Positions 10,601 to 19,129 of a stretch of 64,000 nt of DNA are shown here, one piece after another. A program made the translations under genes and the position numbers. The notes under the pieces were generated by a model that saw nothing but the letters and a program-made list of their open reading frames with translations, was not told the origin of the DNA and searched no databases. Position 1 is the first letter of the stretch. Every line of letters starts with the position of its first letter. Source of the stretch: Agrypnia vestita (taxonomy: Eukaryota > Arthropoda > Insecta > Trichoptera > Phryganeidae); the NCBI GenBank assembly GCA_016648135.1, contig JADDOH010023187.1:372001-436000 (forward strand), given 5' to 3'.

Positions 10601-13600
10601 AACAGGAAACAAGAAGAAATAAAATAGAATATTCAAGCGATTTATGGTGCCCTGAACGTTTTTGAAAGGAAAATTTTGAGGTATATTTTTGGGACATTTT
10701 TAGAAAATGAATTGTGAAGACATTTACAAAAATGAGCCTGATAATTTTTTAAATAAAATTAGTGTCTTAAGGTTTATGAAAATAGGACTTCAATGGTCGG
10801 ATATGGAGAGAATCATCCACCATCACACTCGTAAGTCATTGCTGAGAGCAACAGGTGTAGGAGTGACAACGCTTTCAAATACATATGTACGAGTATCGTA
10901 GAAATTAAAGATTGGAGAGAGACATGTATGAAAGGATTTAGGAAAATTCTCGAAGAGGCCGGGGGGGTTGTAGAGCCAATAAATGAAATGTTAGGAAGAT
11001 CTGGACGTGAGACATCACAGAGACCGTTCATATAAAGATTTCACCGAGGTCTTGATATGGTCAATCATAATGTCTTATTGCAAAGGCTGTTTGAGATCGG
11101 TTTCTTGGACGGTATGCTAGAATTAATAACGAGCTACCTCCAAAATAAAAACCAATAAGTCTCCCATGGTTTATCTGCGCCAGAGAGTTTCTATACTTTT
11201 GGGTCCTGCAAGGATAAATATGCAAACAAATAAATAAGGATACGATTCTAGCGAGTATGATATCGCCTGGCCGGAAGCACTTGTACATGTCGATCCTGTC
11301 CACTTCCGTCGCGCGGACATTCTCCCTTCGCAGTACGGCCCGTGCGGGTCTGCCCAGCGGTCGCGGTCCAGCGCAGCGTAGCTGGCAGCGGGCCAGCGCC
11401 GGCGAGACCCGCACCACCACGGCCGTGACGGTGTCGCCCATGCGGGCCACCGTGGCTCCGCCGCCGCATGGAACCACCTGCACGCGCTGGGTCTGGAACA
11501 AGCATTTAATTTTTCACGATCCAATTTTTTTTATTCGTCATTTATAAGTTAATTTAAAATATGGGTTATTTGTAAAACATTAATAACCTCGCAGGACTAT
11601 ACTCCTGCCTTGATTATGAGTCGAAAATGTTCAAGCTATCATGACCTAATATCAATAGTTATGGAGATATGCGGCATCAAAGTTTGCATTTTTTTTTCAA
11701 TATTTTTGACTTATTTTTTGTAAAACGTTGGACTATCATTATAGTAACTTAAATCAATTATGAAAAATTCATTTGTTACAATACAAGTTAAATAAAATGA
11801 TTAAAAACCCGAAAAATTCCAATTGGAATGCTTTTCAATTGGAATTTGAAGGTTTTTATTTTTTTATTTGACTTGTATTAAAGGGAATGAATTTTCATAC
11901 TCGATATAAGTTACTGTAATGATAGTCCAACGTTTTACAAAAAATAAGTCAGAAATATTGAGAAAAAAATGCAAACTTTGATGTCGCATATCTCCATAAC
12001 TATTGATATTAGGTCATAATAGCTTGAACATTTTCGACTCATAATCAAGGCAGGAGTGTAGTCCTGCGAGGTTATTAATGTTTTACAAATAACCCTGTAT
12101 AAACATATCTGAAGACTCAAAAGTTGGAGTATAGGGCATTGGATTGACACTGAAACATGTATGATAAAAATTTTTTTTTAAATAATACAGGTTGTCTTGT
12201 AGCTGGTAGCAAGTACTTCAGGGGAATAACTTATATTGAATACTATTAAAGATTCATTCGCTTTGATGCAAGTCAAAAAAATTATTACAACCATGCAGAC
12301 ACTTGAATCAGTTTTTTTTTGCAGGTTTTTAATAATATTATTTGACTTGTGTCAAAGCGAATGAATTTTTGGTATCAATATAAATTACTATCAATCATGA
12401 TAGTCGAGGATATTACAAAATTTAGGAAAGAAATATTGAAAAAAAAAATGCAAACTTTGATGTCATTTATCCCCGTCATAACCCGTTCCAGGAAGTGGGC
12501 ACGGAACGGGTTATGTTTTCATTTCACCAAGAGTGTAAAAACATTTTCTATTCAAAATTGAATTGGTGACCCCTAAGTTTTTGTCACCAACTATGAGACA
12601 CCTGTTATTGAGGACAATATTATTACATTATTATCTAGGTATACAAAACTGACCAATGGAAAATAATAGACATAATGAAATAAGTAGTGATGCAACGAAT
12701 ATGAATATTCGTATTCGCCGAATAGTAGATATTTACCGAATATTGAATGAATGGATTTGTTGAGTATTCAAGTTGTCATTTCACAGCATAACATGAGTTC
12801 TTTCATCTAGTTTCGTTGGGTTATTAATAAGGTTAGGTGCTCATATCATGTAGTTTTTGTTTTGTAATACGTATTGTTCGTTCCATTTTATTTTCGTTGT
12901 GTGTAAAAGTGTTACAGTTGCCGGCAAACTACTTGAAAAATTTTGGCGTAGTGGGGGAATGCGCAGAAAACAAAATTTGGGTCTCGTTGGTGGAATGGTA
13001 CATGCGCAAACTTTCCCCCACTACGCCGAAAAATTTCAAGATGTTTGCCGGCTACTCTCATAAAATAATTTCAAATTAAGTCTAATAACATGACGATAAG
13101 CGTGAAAAAAGTGATATTTATTTTCGACTGCTGGGAATGTACAGATAAAAGAAATGCTTTTTGAACAAAAATTTACCGGTGGTAAATTTTAATTATTAAA
13201 TTTCTTAGTAAAAAAAGAAGTATTCGTGTTTGCCGAATAGTAGGCTTGATATTAGTATACGTAAAAGTAGTATTCGTTGAATCACTAGTAATAAGACCAA
13301 GAATATGGTTTTAGGTTAAATGAATTCTGTGTTAAGTATTGTCGAATAAGCAGTAAAAAATGTGACAAATAGTGAATCCCATCCCGAGCCGAAATTGTTG
13401 ATCCCGGGATTTTAAGATTGTGTTAGAAAATACTCATTTATTAAAAAGGTCAATAGAATTATGACAATTTAAAGTGTAAATAATTATGCAAGATTGACAA
13501 ATAACAATTTGAATGGCAAACAGTTCATGAATGATTTGCTCAAAGTAATAGCAAAACATTGCTTGATTTATTATTAAGTTTTGATCTAACTCCGGTACCC

Positions 13601-14533
13601 CAAAGCACGAAAGTTTCAGTATTGCATGTGCTAATCCTGGTATTTATAAATACTATAAACTGGACCGGAAACATGGGATACAATTCCGTAATGAAAAGTA
13701 TTATTTACATGCATAAACAAAATCCATGCATACTATGCATAGTGTTACCACAACTTCTCAGTATTTAGAGCATCATGCATGTAAGGCTAAATCCAAGACA
13801 ATGGTCCCATTGCATATACAACGAAAATGAGTATTTCACTATATTATTGAATGTGCTAATAACAAAATGAAAGATAATTTACGTTTAAATAGTAAGTATT
13901 AAATAAGATATTACACTTTAAAGTTTCGAAAAATGCACTGCATATTTTGACATTTCATAGGCAATATATGAGGTTAGGTTAGGTTATTAGGTTTGGTTTG
14001 GTTAGGTTATTAGGTTTGGTTATTAGGTTTGGTTTGTTTAGGTTATTAGTTTTGGTTAGGTTAGGTTATTAGGTTTGGTTAGGTTAGGTTATTAGGTTTG
14101 GTTTGTTTAATTTAGATTACGATTATTTTAGTTAGATTAAATTAACAGGACGTTAAATTATATAGTGAAATAATTATTTTCATTGTATGAACAACGGGAC
14201 CACAGTCTTGGATTATTCCGCATGTAATTTATATTCAAAGTTCACCAAAATGCGAACGTAAACTTTTTTCGAGGTATCCAGAATCTTTTGATATATTTAG
14301 CTGAAGTTTTCACTGACGCAATAACAGCGAAGATGAATACGAGAGAAAAAATATGTGAAAATCACCTTTCTTTCATTGTTTATTTCCTCCAGCTTTGCAA
14401 TTCCCACGAGACTGGAATAAATATAACCCTGATCTTCGTAAGTGCCATCGCCGGATATGAATTCATCGCTGGCACAGCAGAGTCGGAGACCAGGATACGC
14501 TCTGTTTAAAGAAGTATCAGATTTGTCATCCAT
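7560..14533 (-). CDS. CSL4: Exosome complex component CSL4 (EXOSC1), four exons
   Basis: CSL4 is a cap subunit of the 3'-5' RNA exosome, sitting over the central channel and contacting RNA through its S1 domain. Exons on the minus strand: 14366-14533, 11244-11492, 8977-9138, 7560-7631. All junctions fall between codons, giving 216 residues; the family is near 200. Residues 13-17 (YPGLR) and 30-41 (GTYEDQGYIYSS) are the conserved N-terminal signature. Exon 2 carries the S1 domain with the diagnostic RRENVRATE and YKCFRPGDIILA. Exon 3 has QLTTAEPDLGVV and MVPLTWNEMQCP, typical of the C-terminal domain, and exon 4 gives VAKVAPE before the end. The exon 1/exon 2 junction may hide a small exon because relatives have a few more residues there. 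The exon 2 donor (GTATCC) is weak. Confidence 0.92.
7735..8241. mobile_element. TTAA-flanked MITE in CSL4 intron 3 (piggyBac-type)
   Basis: TTAA at 7731-7734 and 8242-8245 flank a 507-bp segment whose ends are inverted: CCTTTTGAATGCCA left, CCCTTTAGAAGCCA read inward from the right. TTAA duplication is the piggyBac signature. No transposase frame. A related left end (ttaaatgccaaaggtttgaa) is found at 51034 and a related internal stretch (aaatgctgggaattat) near 51105. Confidence 0.7.
8277..8400 (+). repeat. Single-arm copy of the 331-530 foldback repeat
   Basis: Shares gttttctggg(g/a)tat, gacct(t/c)tc(c/a)ggcc, tttcg(g/a)atcccattgcag and atcatcagggct with the left arm at 331-415, with substitutions. 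Confidence 0.6.
8401..8976. other. CSL4 intron 3 remainder
   Basis: AT-rich, with a short (gtaa)n tract at 8415-8434. No gene, element end or conserved frame recognised. Confidence 0.4.
8977..9138 (-). CDS. CSL4: CSL4 exon 3 (residues 140-193)
   Basis: Acceptor gacctcag, donor GTAATT, 54 codons from [15 protein letters not shown] to EPRK. Matches the conserved LTTAE-x-x-LGVV and the W-x-EMQCP block of CSL4. Confidence 0.9.
9268..9440 (+). mobile_element. tRNA-derived SINE
   Basis: The head looks like a tRNA: gcttgttggtcttgtggtta (A box), then gggtccgaacctcactccgg (B box region) and a closing accagcaag that pairs with the start. A shared non-tRNA body (ttagtcctattttcata, cacaagcgtttagct, gaaaatagta) follows. 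A better copy is at 24979-25165 and a degenerate one at 54445-54590. The stem is extended and tailed by family sequence, so this is not a functional tRNA gene. It sits in CSL4 intron 2. Confidence 0.75.
9873..9947 (-). CDS. Candidate cassette exon of CSL4
   Basis: A 75-base open stretch (25 codons, DTLAVITLFVGSEKLDNKSV then KPLPH) bounded by an acceptor (ccattcag) and a full-consensus donor (GTGAGT). It lies between CSL4 exons 2 and 3 on the same strand and is phase 0 at both ends, so its inclusion would keep the frame and insert 25 residues after the S1 domain. Relatives have no such insertion that I know of. It could be an alternative exon, a diverged exon or a chance arrangement. Confidence 0.3.
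10085..10601 (+). pseudogene. Non-LTR retrotransposon, C-terminal fragment
   Basis: Plus-strand pieces in the expected order: TAWTLTKELTGRFEAFDMW (10090-10150), then RLLKISWMDRVTNEDVMVQM (about 10360-10425), then LKNLKQWFGLSTVEIFRAAV to a TAA at 10599-10601. Same element type as 3783-4510 but a different portion and frame-broken. An AT-rich insertion interrupts it at about 10165-10350. Confidence 0.7.
11030..11160 (+). pseudogene. Reverse transcriptase fragment, non-LTR (jockey-type)
   Basis: The plus strand reads FHRGLDMVNHNVLLQRLFEI then GFLDGMLELITSYLQNKNQ and stops. This corresponds to the region around the first catalytic aspartate of insect non-LTR polymerases (DLSKAFD-type motif, here decayed). 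It adjoins CSL4 exon 2 on the opposite strand. Confidence 0.6.
11244..11492 (-). CDS. CSL4: CSL4 exon 2, S1 RNA-binding domain (residues 57-139)
   Basis: Acceptor ttgttccag; 249 bp, 83 codons, from TQRVQVVP to IILARI. Strikingly GC-rich against the AT-rich surroundings. Carries MGDTVTAVVVRV (start of the S1 barrel) and ENVRATEVDRIDMYKCFRPG. Donor GTATCC is a poor match to consensus. Confidence 0.88.
11563..12095. mobile_element. Foldback MITE, near-perfect 533-bp palindrome
   Basis: The left arm starts GGGTTATTTGTAAAACATTA and continues with acctcgcaggac, tcctgccttgattatgag, gttggactatcatta; the right arm is its reverse complement, ending TAATGTTTTACAAATAACCC. The centre holds attccaattggaat in duplicate. 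Partial relatives are at 12219-12470, 28440-28665 and 49700-49935, so this is a family that moved more than once. Confidence 0.85.
12219..12470. repeat. Diverged relative of the 11563-12095 foldback family
   Basis: An inner pair of arms (aacttatattgaatac ... attcattcgctttga / tcaaagcgaatgaatttttg ... atataaattact) around a short spacer; outer ends missing. It continues with ttgaaaaaaaaaatgcaaactttgatgtc-type sequence shared with the full copy. Confidence 0.6.
12915..13055. mobile_element. Small TA-flanked MITE, copy 1
   Basis: TA then CAGTTGCCGGCAAAC, then ttggcgtagtggggg; the right half repeats this inverted (cccccactacgccg ... gtttgccggc). About 140 bp. A second copy in the opposite orientation is at 54048-54190, where both TA-CAGT(T/A)GC(C/A)GGCAAAC ends are intact. 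TA flanks suggest a Tc1/mariner-mobilised element. Confidence 0.8.
13784..14222. mobile_element. MITE carrying telomere-like AGGTT repeats, copy 1
   Basis: The outer ends are inverted: aatccaagacaatggtccca ... gaaaat(g/a)agtatttcacta on the left and tagtgaaataattatttt ... gggaccacagtcttggatt on the right. The core contains a long (aggtt/ttaggtttgg)n run at about 13970-14110. A reverse-orientation copy with a shorter run is at 28034-28400. Confidence 0.8.
13970..14110 (+). repeat. Degenerate TTAGG-like tandem repeat
   Basis: Alternating aggttaggttaggtt and ttattaggtttggtt units. Resembles the insect telomere motif TTAGG but is interrupted by TTTGG and ATTAGG units, and lies inside a mobile element, so it is not a telomere. 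Confidence 0.8.
14366..14533 (-). CDS. CSL4: CSL4 exon 1 (residues 1-56)
   Basis: Start codon at 14531-14533 (MDDKSDTSLNRAYPGLRLC); the first methionine in the frame and consistent with the short leader of relatives. Ends INNERK at donor GTGATT. Contains the conserved N-terminal domain. Confidence 0.88.
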
Positions 14534-14679
14534 TGTGAAGATTAAGAAGTACGTAATACAAAAACACCGCGGTAACTAGCCGACAAAACGGATTCAAAAC
14601 ACGGAATGATTCAAAACCACAGAATTTAGACCAATTCAAAACTGACATGTGCAGTTGACACTGTTGACAGAGATAAAAT

Positions 14680-15132
14680 TAGGGATGGGTACGGATATAT
14701 CAATATATCGATATTTTTTTTGAAAAATATCGATATTTATCGTCGATATATTTTTTTTTGATACATCGATATTTTTTTTTTGGTGATCTTTTTTTGGTTA
14801 CCTTTTTCATTTTATTTTTGGCGACCCTTTTGGTCACCTTTTTAATTTTTTTCTTGACGACCTTTTCTTTGTCATCGATATATTTTTTTCGATATATCGA
14901 TATTTTTTCTCGATTTATCGATATTTTTGGTGACCTTTTTCATTTTTTTCTGGAGAAGTTTTTTTGGTTACCTTTTTTTTTGGTCATCGATATTTTTTCC
15001 GGCGACTTTTTTTTTTGGTCGCCAAAAACTTATTCCCCTTACATTTTTGAAAAAATTATATCGATAAATATCGATATTTTTTAAATATCGATTTGATGTA
15101 TATCGATATTTTTTTTTCATTTACCATCCCTA
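14680..15132. mobile_element. hAT-type MITE with ATCGATAT-rich core
   Basis: Terminal TAGGGATGGGTA and TACCATCCCTA are inverted, and both sides carry an 8-bp direct repeat GATAAAAT (14672-14679 and 15133-15140), the target duplication size of hAT elements. The 453-bp core is a simple array of tatcgatatt and ttttggtgacc-type units with very strong self-pairing. The 108-codon frame inside is low complexity and not a gene. It lies just 5' of CSL4 exon 1. Confidence 0.88.
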
Positions 15133-15344
15133 GATAAAATTTCATAATAGAAGTGGATCGTCTACATAAATAAGATAATATAATATCGTCTATAGTCCGT
15201 CTAACTTATCTGAAGAATGGCCAAATTTGGAACTAACGACGCCATATTGGATTATCTACAGCTGACAGACCTTTGACAGACTTTGTTTACAGAAAGGTTC
15301 ATGACTGTTTCGATAGTTTTTTAAGAAAATTTTAGATTGTCACC

Positions 15345-15711
15345 ATGCCAAAAACCATTAAAAGCGGTATTCGGGAAATAATCTTGAAAATGCACACGTT
15401 TTTTGAAGAGGAACAACGTCTAAAAGCCCCAATTATACAGTTTGATTTTGTTCATAGATGTATTGCCGCCACTATTATTATGTTATCTATGCCGCCACTT
15501 CAGGTTAGTGCTGCCATGCAGTTATAATGATTTTCCCATACTTAGTTTTTTATTTTACTATTATACAATTTATTCAGGTATTTCTGAATCGGCAATTTAC
15601 AAAATAGTTAAAGAAGGTAAAGTGGCCGTGGAAATGGGCATTAAAATATCTACACCCGGAAAAAAAAGAACAAGGATAAGTGGAAAAATTGATTTAGAAG
15701 CCGTAAGATGA
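15345..15711 (+). pseudogene. DNA transposon N-terminal fragment (helix-turn-helix, DDE-type family)
   Basis: MPKTIKSGIREIILKMHTFF then FVHRCIAAT, followed after a break by GISESAIYKIVKEGK and STPGKKRTRISGKIDL. This is the pattern of the N-terminal DNA-binding part of an insect DDE transposon family. A 26-bp tandem duplication (gccgccact...tctat repeated) shifts the frame between the two parts, and a likely intron with acceptor ttattcag precedes GISES. No catalytic core follows. Confidence 0.55.
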
Positions 15712-15854
15712 GAAAAGTTTTAGAACATATTTTATTCGATAATTGTTTACATAGAATTTTTATTATTTATACTTTTTATTACATAATTCATTAACGAGTT
15801 CATTTGTATAAACATCTTTTTTCAAAAATAAACTTTTTTATTTATGCACATTAA

Positions 15855-16001
15855 AGACTGGTTGCATCAACTTACTTTATAGCAATAGTTCATTTAAAGC
15901 ATAGATTTTTACGAGAGCGAGTTGTTTGATCGGTGGAAAATGCAAAATATCTATGCTTTGAACGAAAAATTACTATAAACCAAGTTGATACAACGGCCCT
16001 A
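15855..16001. mobile_element. Short MITE (ggttg-atcaactt family), copy 1
   Basis: Ends gactggttgcatcaactt and aagttgatacaacggccct are inverted. The interior has aaagcatagatttttacga and the mirrored aatatctatgctttgaa around a gtggaaaatgc loop. Copies at 31351-31500 and 53768-53917. Confidence 0.75.
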
Positions 16002-16077
16002 AACCAATTGATATCCTTAGGTGTTACTGAGTTAAACATGGTGGTCATGATCATTAAGTATGAGACACCGAATAAAA

Positions 16078-16258
16078 CCGGCGCCACACTGCGTGAATCT
16101 TCCGCCGCGTCTCTTCTGTCGTGGAACATCGCTACATTTCTTTCCATACAATATGCGCTTATTAAACACATTACGCGGATGATCGGTCGATCTATTTGCT
16201 TTGCCGATTTGGCACAACGGAAAAAACGCGGCGGAAGATCTGCGTAATGTGGCGCCGG
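16078..16258. mobile_element. MITE with GC-rich inverted ends
   Basis: Left ccggcgccacactgcgtgaa ... cttccgccgcg, right cgcggcggaag ... gcgtaatgtggcgccgg, about 35 bp each, around a 110-bp spacer. Reading frames on both strands across it are caused by the symmetry. Confidence 0.75.
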
Positions 16259-17095
16259 CCTTAAAGAATTATTACTGTTTGGTTTTTTTCCTGAAAATTG
16301 TATTTTTCTTTGATTTTGAAACAACGACATTTTGTGACGTTGTGTATTTTACGAATGTATATTTTGATAAATTTATTTGTACGTTAGTTTACATTTTTTG
16401 TTTTTTATCGTGTCGTATACTGCTTAATAACTTGTTTAAGAAAAAGCGAATTTGCAAAAAATTCCCTACAAATGAGATAATTTTTGGACTATGGGCAGTA
16501 CCACAACGATTGGGACGCCCTCCTTTATTCTCCAGATAAGTTGGACGGACTATAACTATGCTTTTTGGACATTCGTTGTTCCGAATGAATGAACTTTTCA
16601 ATTCAGTTTCACCAATCGTAAGTAGCCATAAATAAAAAATAAAAATGGAAGAGCGTGTACTCATGTACGCGCGGTAGAAGTTATACTTCTTTGGCGTTGT
16701 TATGAAAATTGATATTTACATACTGGTTAAAAATGTATACATATTATAGAAAATTACGATATCTAGAAGATAAATATAATGTAATATATTATAATTATGT
16801 ATTTGTTTTCATTTATTTTATTTAATTCGATCATCCAACAGGGAAACATAATTGCTTGGTAAGACAAAATACAGAAAAAATAGTTAAATGTCTCCAACAA
16901 TTAAGGCGAGTGTTTTTTATAAATGATTTATTTGATTGTGTTAATGGAAATCGTTTAGACCATCAATTATTGACTTAAATATCGTTGTGCCATCGCCGTA
17001 GAATCTAGTCATGTGTCGTTTTGGAATAATACCATCAAAATTTTAAATTCCATAAAATTTGTTAATCCTGTCACTAAAAAAACCTAAAAATAAAT
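16259..17095. other. AT-rich, no gene recognised
   Basis: Short frames only on both strands; none shows a known motif or splice-supported structure. Confidence 0.4.
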
Positions 17096-17099
17096 TTGT

Positions 17100-17400
17100 A
17101 TAATAATAGAAACCCAACCTTACCTAACCTAACCCAATAAAATCTAACCTAAAAATAAATTTGCAATAAAATTAAACAACCAAACCCAACCTAACCTAAC
17201 CCAACCAAACCTAACCTAACCTAACTTACCTAAAAATAAATTTGTAATAAAATTAAACAACCAAACCTAACTTAACCTAACTTAAAAATAAATTTGCAAT
17301 AAAATTAAACAATCAAACCTCACGTAACCTAAAAATAAATTTTAAATGAAATAAATAAATAAAAACCTAACCTAACCTAACCTAAAAATAAATTTTTAAT
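17100..17400. repeat. CCTAA-rich minisatellite
   Basis: About five imperfect units combining (cctaac)n with aaaaataaatttgcaataa and attaaacaaccaaacc. The CCTAA part resembles the insect telomere motif on the other strand, but the compound unit is a minisatellite. Confidence 0.75.
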
Positions 17401-17544
17401 AAAATTAATTAACCTTACTTTTTAATACTTTGTACCGCCATATATAAATATTATTTTTGAAATCAGAACACTCGACTTTACTTTTATTCTGTAGTTGGCT
17501 GCATAAAGTTTTTATTATATATATTTCGTGAAAAACTTGTTTAA

Positions 17545-18846
17545 CCCTTAACCACCTACCACATATTTTTGTTACACAATCATCTGTCATACGTCTGTGG
17601 GACTCCCGAATAAAATAATTCACCGTGGTAAAATTTAGTAAAGAATGGTTTTGTTTTTTAATTAAAATTCTATTGAGGAACATATTAAACTCTTAATTAG
17701 AAGAAAAAGGCATATCAAAATAAGCATTTTTTTTTCTTTAAATCATAAATAATTGTCAATACCTCTTATTTCAGGCTTACAAACTAATATATTTGGAAAA
17801 TGAGATCCACAAAAATTATCATGTAGAATAGGAACTTCTTACTACTTTGTTTTTAATGTTGAATAATTGGCAAACGTAAAAAAAAAAAAAAATTCTCCAT
17901 AAAATCACAAATTAAATAAAATTGCAGGCTCTAAACTTATAGTTTTTCACGTCAGCGAAAACACAGATTGTTTGAGCATTCAAGGAAAATGGTGCTTTAC
18001 ATTCGAAACACATGTATTGTGTATTGCGTTTCTTTGTGTATTTGCAAGTTGAACAGTCTTTACGAACCGCCAACCTTTCTTCAGCACTGCTGCTATATGG
18101 AACTGCTGATGAAGTGGTTACGTTTCCGTGGAGGATACGTTGAATTTCACATTATTGCAATTTCACACGTTGCAATTTCACATTGCATTCGTCATTAAAA
18201 AAATGCTGCTAAATATCCAGTGAACAAGACAAAGAATTAAGCTCACTCTGATATGCTGGTTTTTTATCTTCTCTTCCCTGCACTATATTATGATGAAAAG
18301 TTCTTAATCGTAAAAACGGTGGGGGACCAACGAAACTAATTCCTTTCAATATAATTCTTCTTCCACGGTCTCCATCGAATTTCAGATCATCATCTTCAGA
18401 TGAAAACTCTTCGTTTCCACGTAAAATTGAAGACAAATGATGTTGGGATGGAGAATTTTCTTAATCACCTAGTACAGTTGGCTCTTCGTGCTCGGAATCA
18501 GATGCACAACTTTTTTCCAATACATGATCTAGCCCAACACGATCTTGATAGATCTTGTTCCAAACACCGCTCGATATTATTGTCACTAAGAGCCATTTTA
18601 AAAGAAAACCATAAAAAAACACGATTAAAAAAAATTACGTAACCACCTACCATAGGTCTCTCAGACCCCTGCGATAGTTTTTTACTCACCTGAAGCAAAC
18701 GCAGGCACGTACGAGCGCTTGCGCGACACTTAGGGACGCGGGGAAAAGGTACAGGAACTAACAAGTTAGTACGAAACTTGGGCGCAAAAATATTCACGAT
18801 TATCAATTCGACGGGGTCTGTGAGACATATGGTAGGTGGTTAAGGG
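17545..18846 (-). mobile_element. Internally deleted piggyBac-like element
   Basis: Flanked by TTAA (17541-17544 and 18847-18850). Ends are inverted: CCCTTAACCACCTACCA left and its complement right; an internal repeat of the end motif is at 18643-18655. Read on the minus strand, a decayed N-terminal part (MALSDNNIERCLEQDLS from 18596, then SSEDDDLKFDGDRGRR near 18400) is joined to a C-terminal cysteine-rich domain at 17935-18120 (VRKDCSTCKYTKKRNTQYMC then FECKAPFSLNAQTIC). The catalytic middle is missing. This element layout fits a nonautonomous derivative. Confidence 0.85.
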
Positions 18847-19129
18847 TTAATATAATTATTTGTTCAATTAAAACCGTGTGTGTAATGCAGCATTATGTTT
18901 TTGCCTTATAGTACCTACTTCACACAAGGTGAATCCATAGATAAATTCATCCATCTGCTGTCTACGGTAAGGCGTCATTCATGTTCATCTATATTCTGTG
19001 TTCATGTTATAGATTTTGGTCTATATTCTGTGGTTATAGATAAAACATGCAACTGTCAGATTTGTATCGATTTGTATGGGCGATTTTGTGAAACTTTGAA
19101 CTGTGATAACTTTCTTAATAAATTTTTAA

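Noticed and set aside
11171..11524. Alternative minus-strand ORFs over CSL4 exon 2
   Set aside because: The GC-rich exon is open in several frames; only one gives the CSL4 S1 motifs.
14758..15084. 108-codon ORF rich in Phe
   Set aside because: Low-complexity translation of the simple-sequence core of a hAT-type MITE.
16032..16247. Opposed ORFs near 16.1 kb
   Set aside because: Both come from the GC-rich inverted ends of a MITE.
13970..17400. Subtelomeric location of the window
   Set aside because: TTAGG-like runs are degenerate, short, and carried by a MITE or a compound minisatellite; single-copy housekeeping genes surround them.
17100..17400. CRISPR-like repeat array
   Set aside because: Units are a CCTAA-based minisatellite without unique spacers, in eukaryotic DNA.
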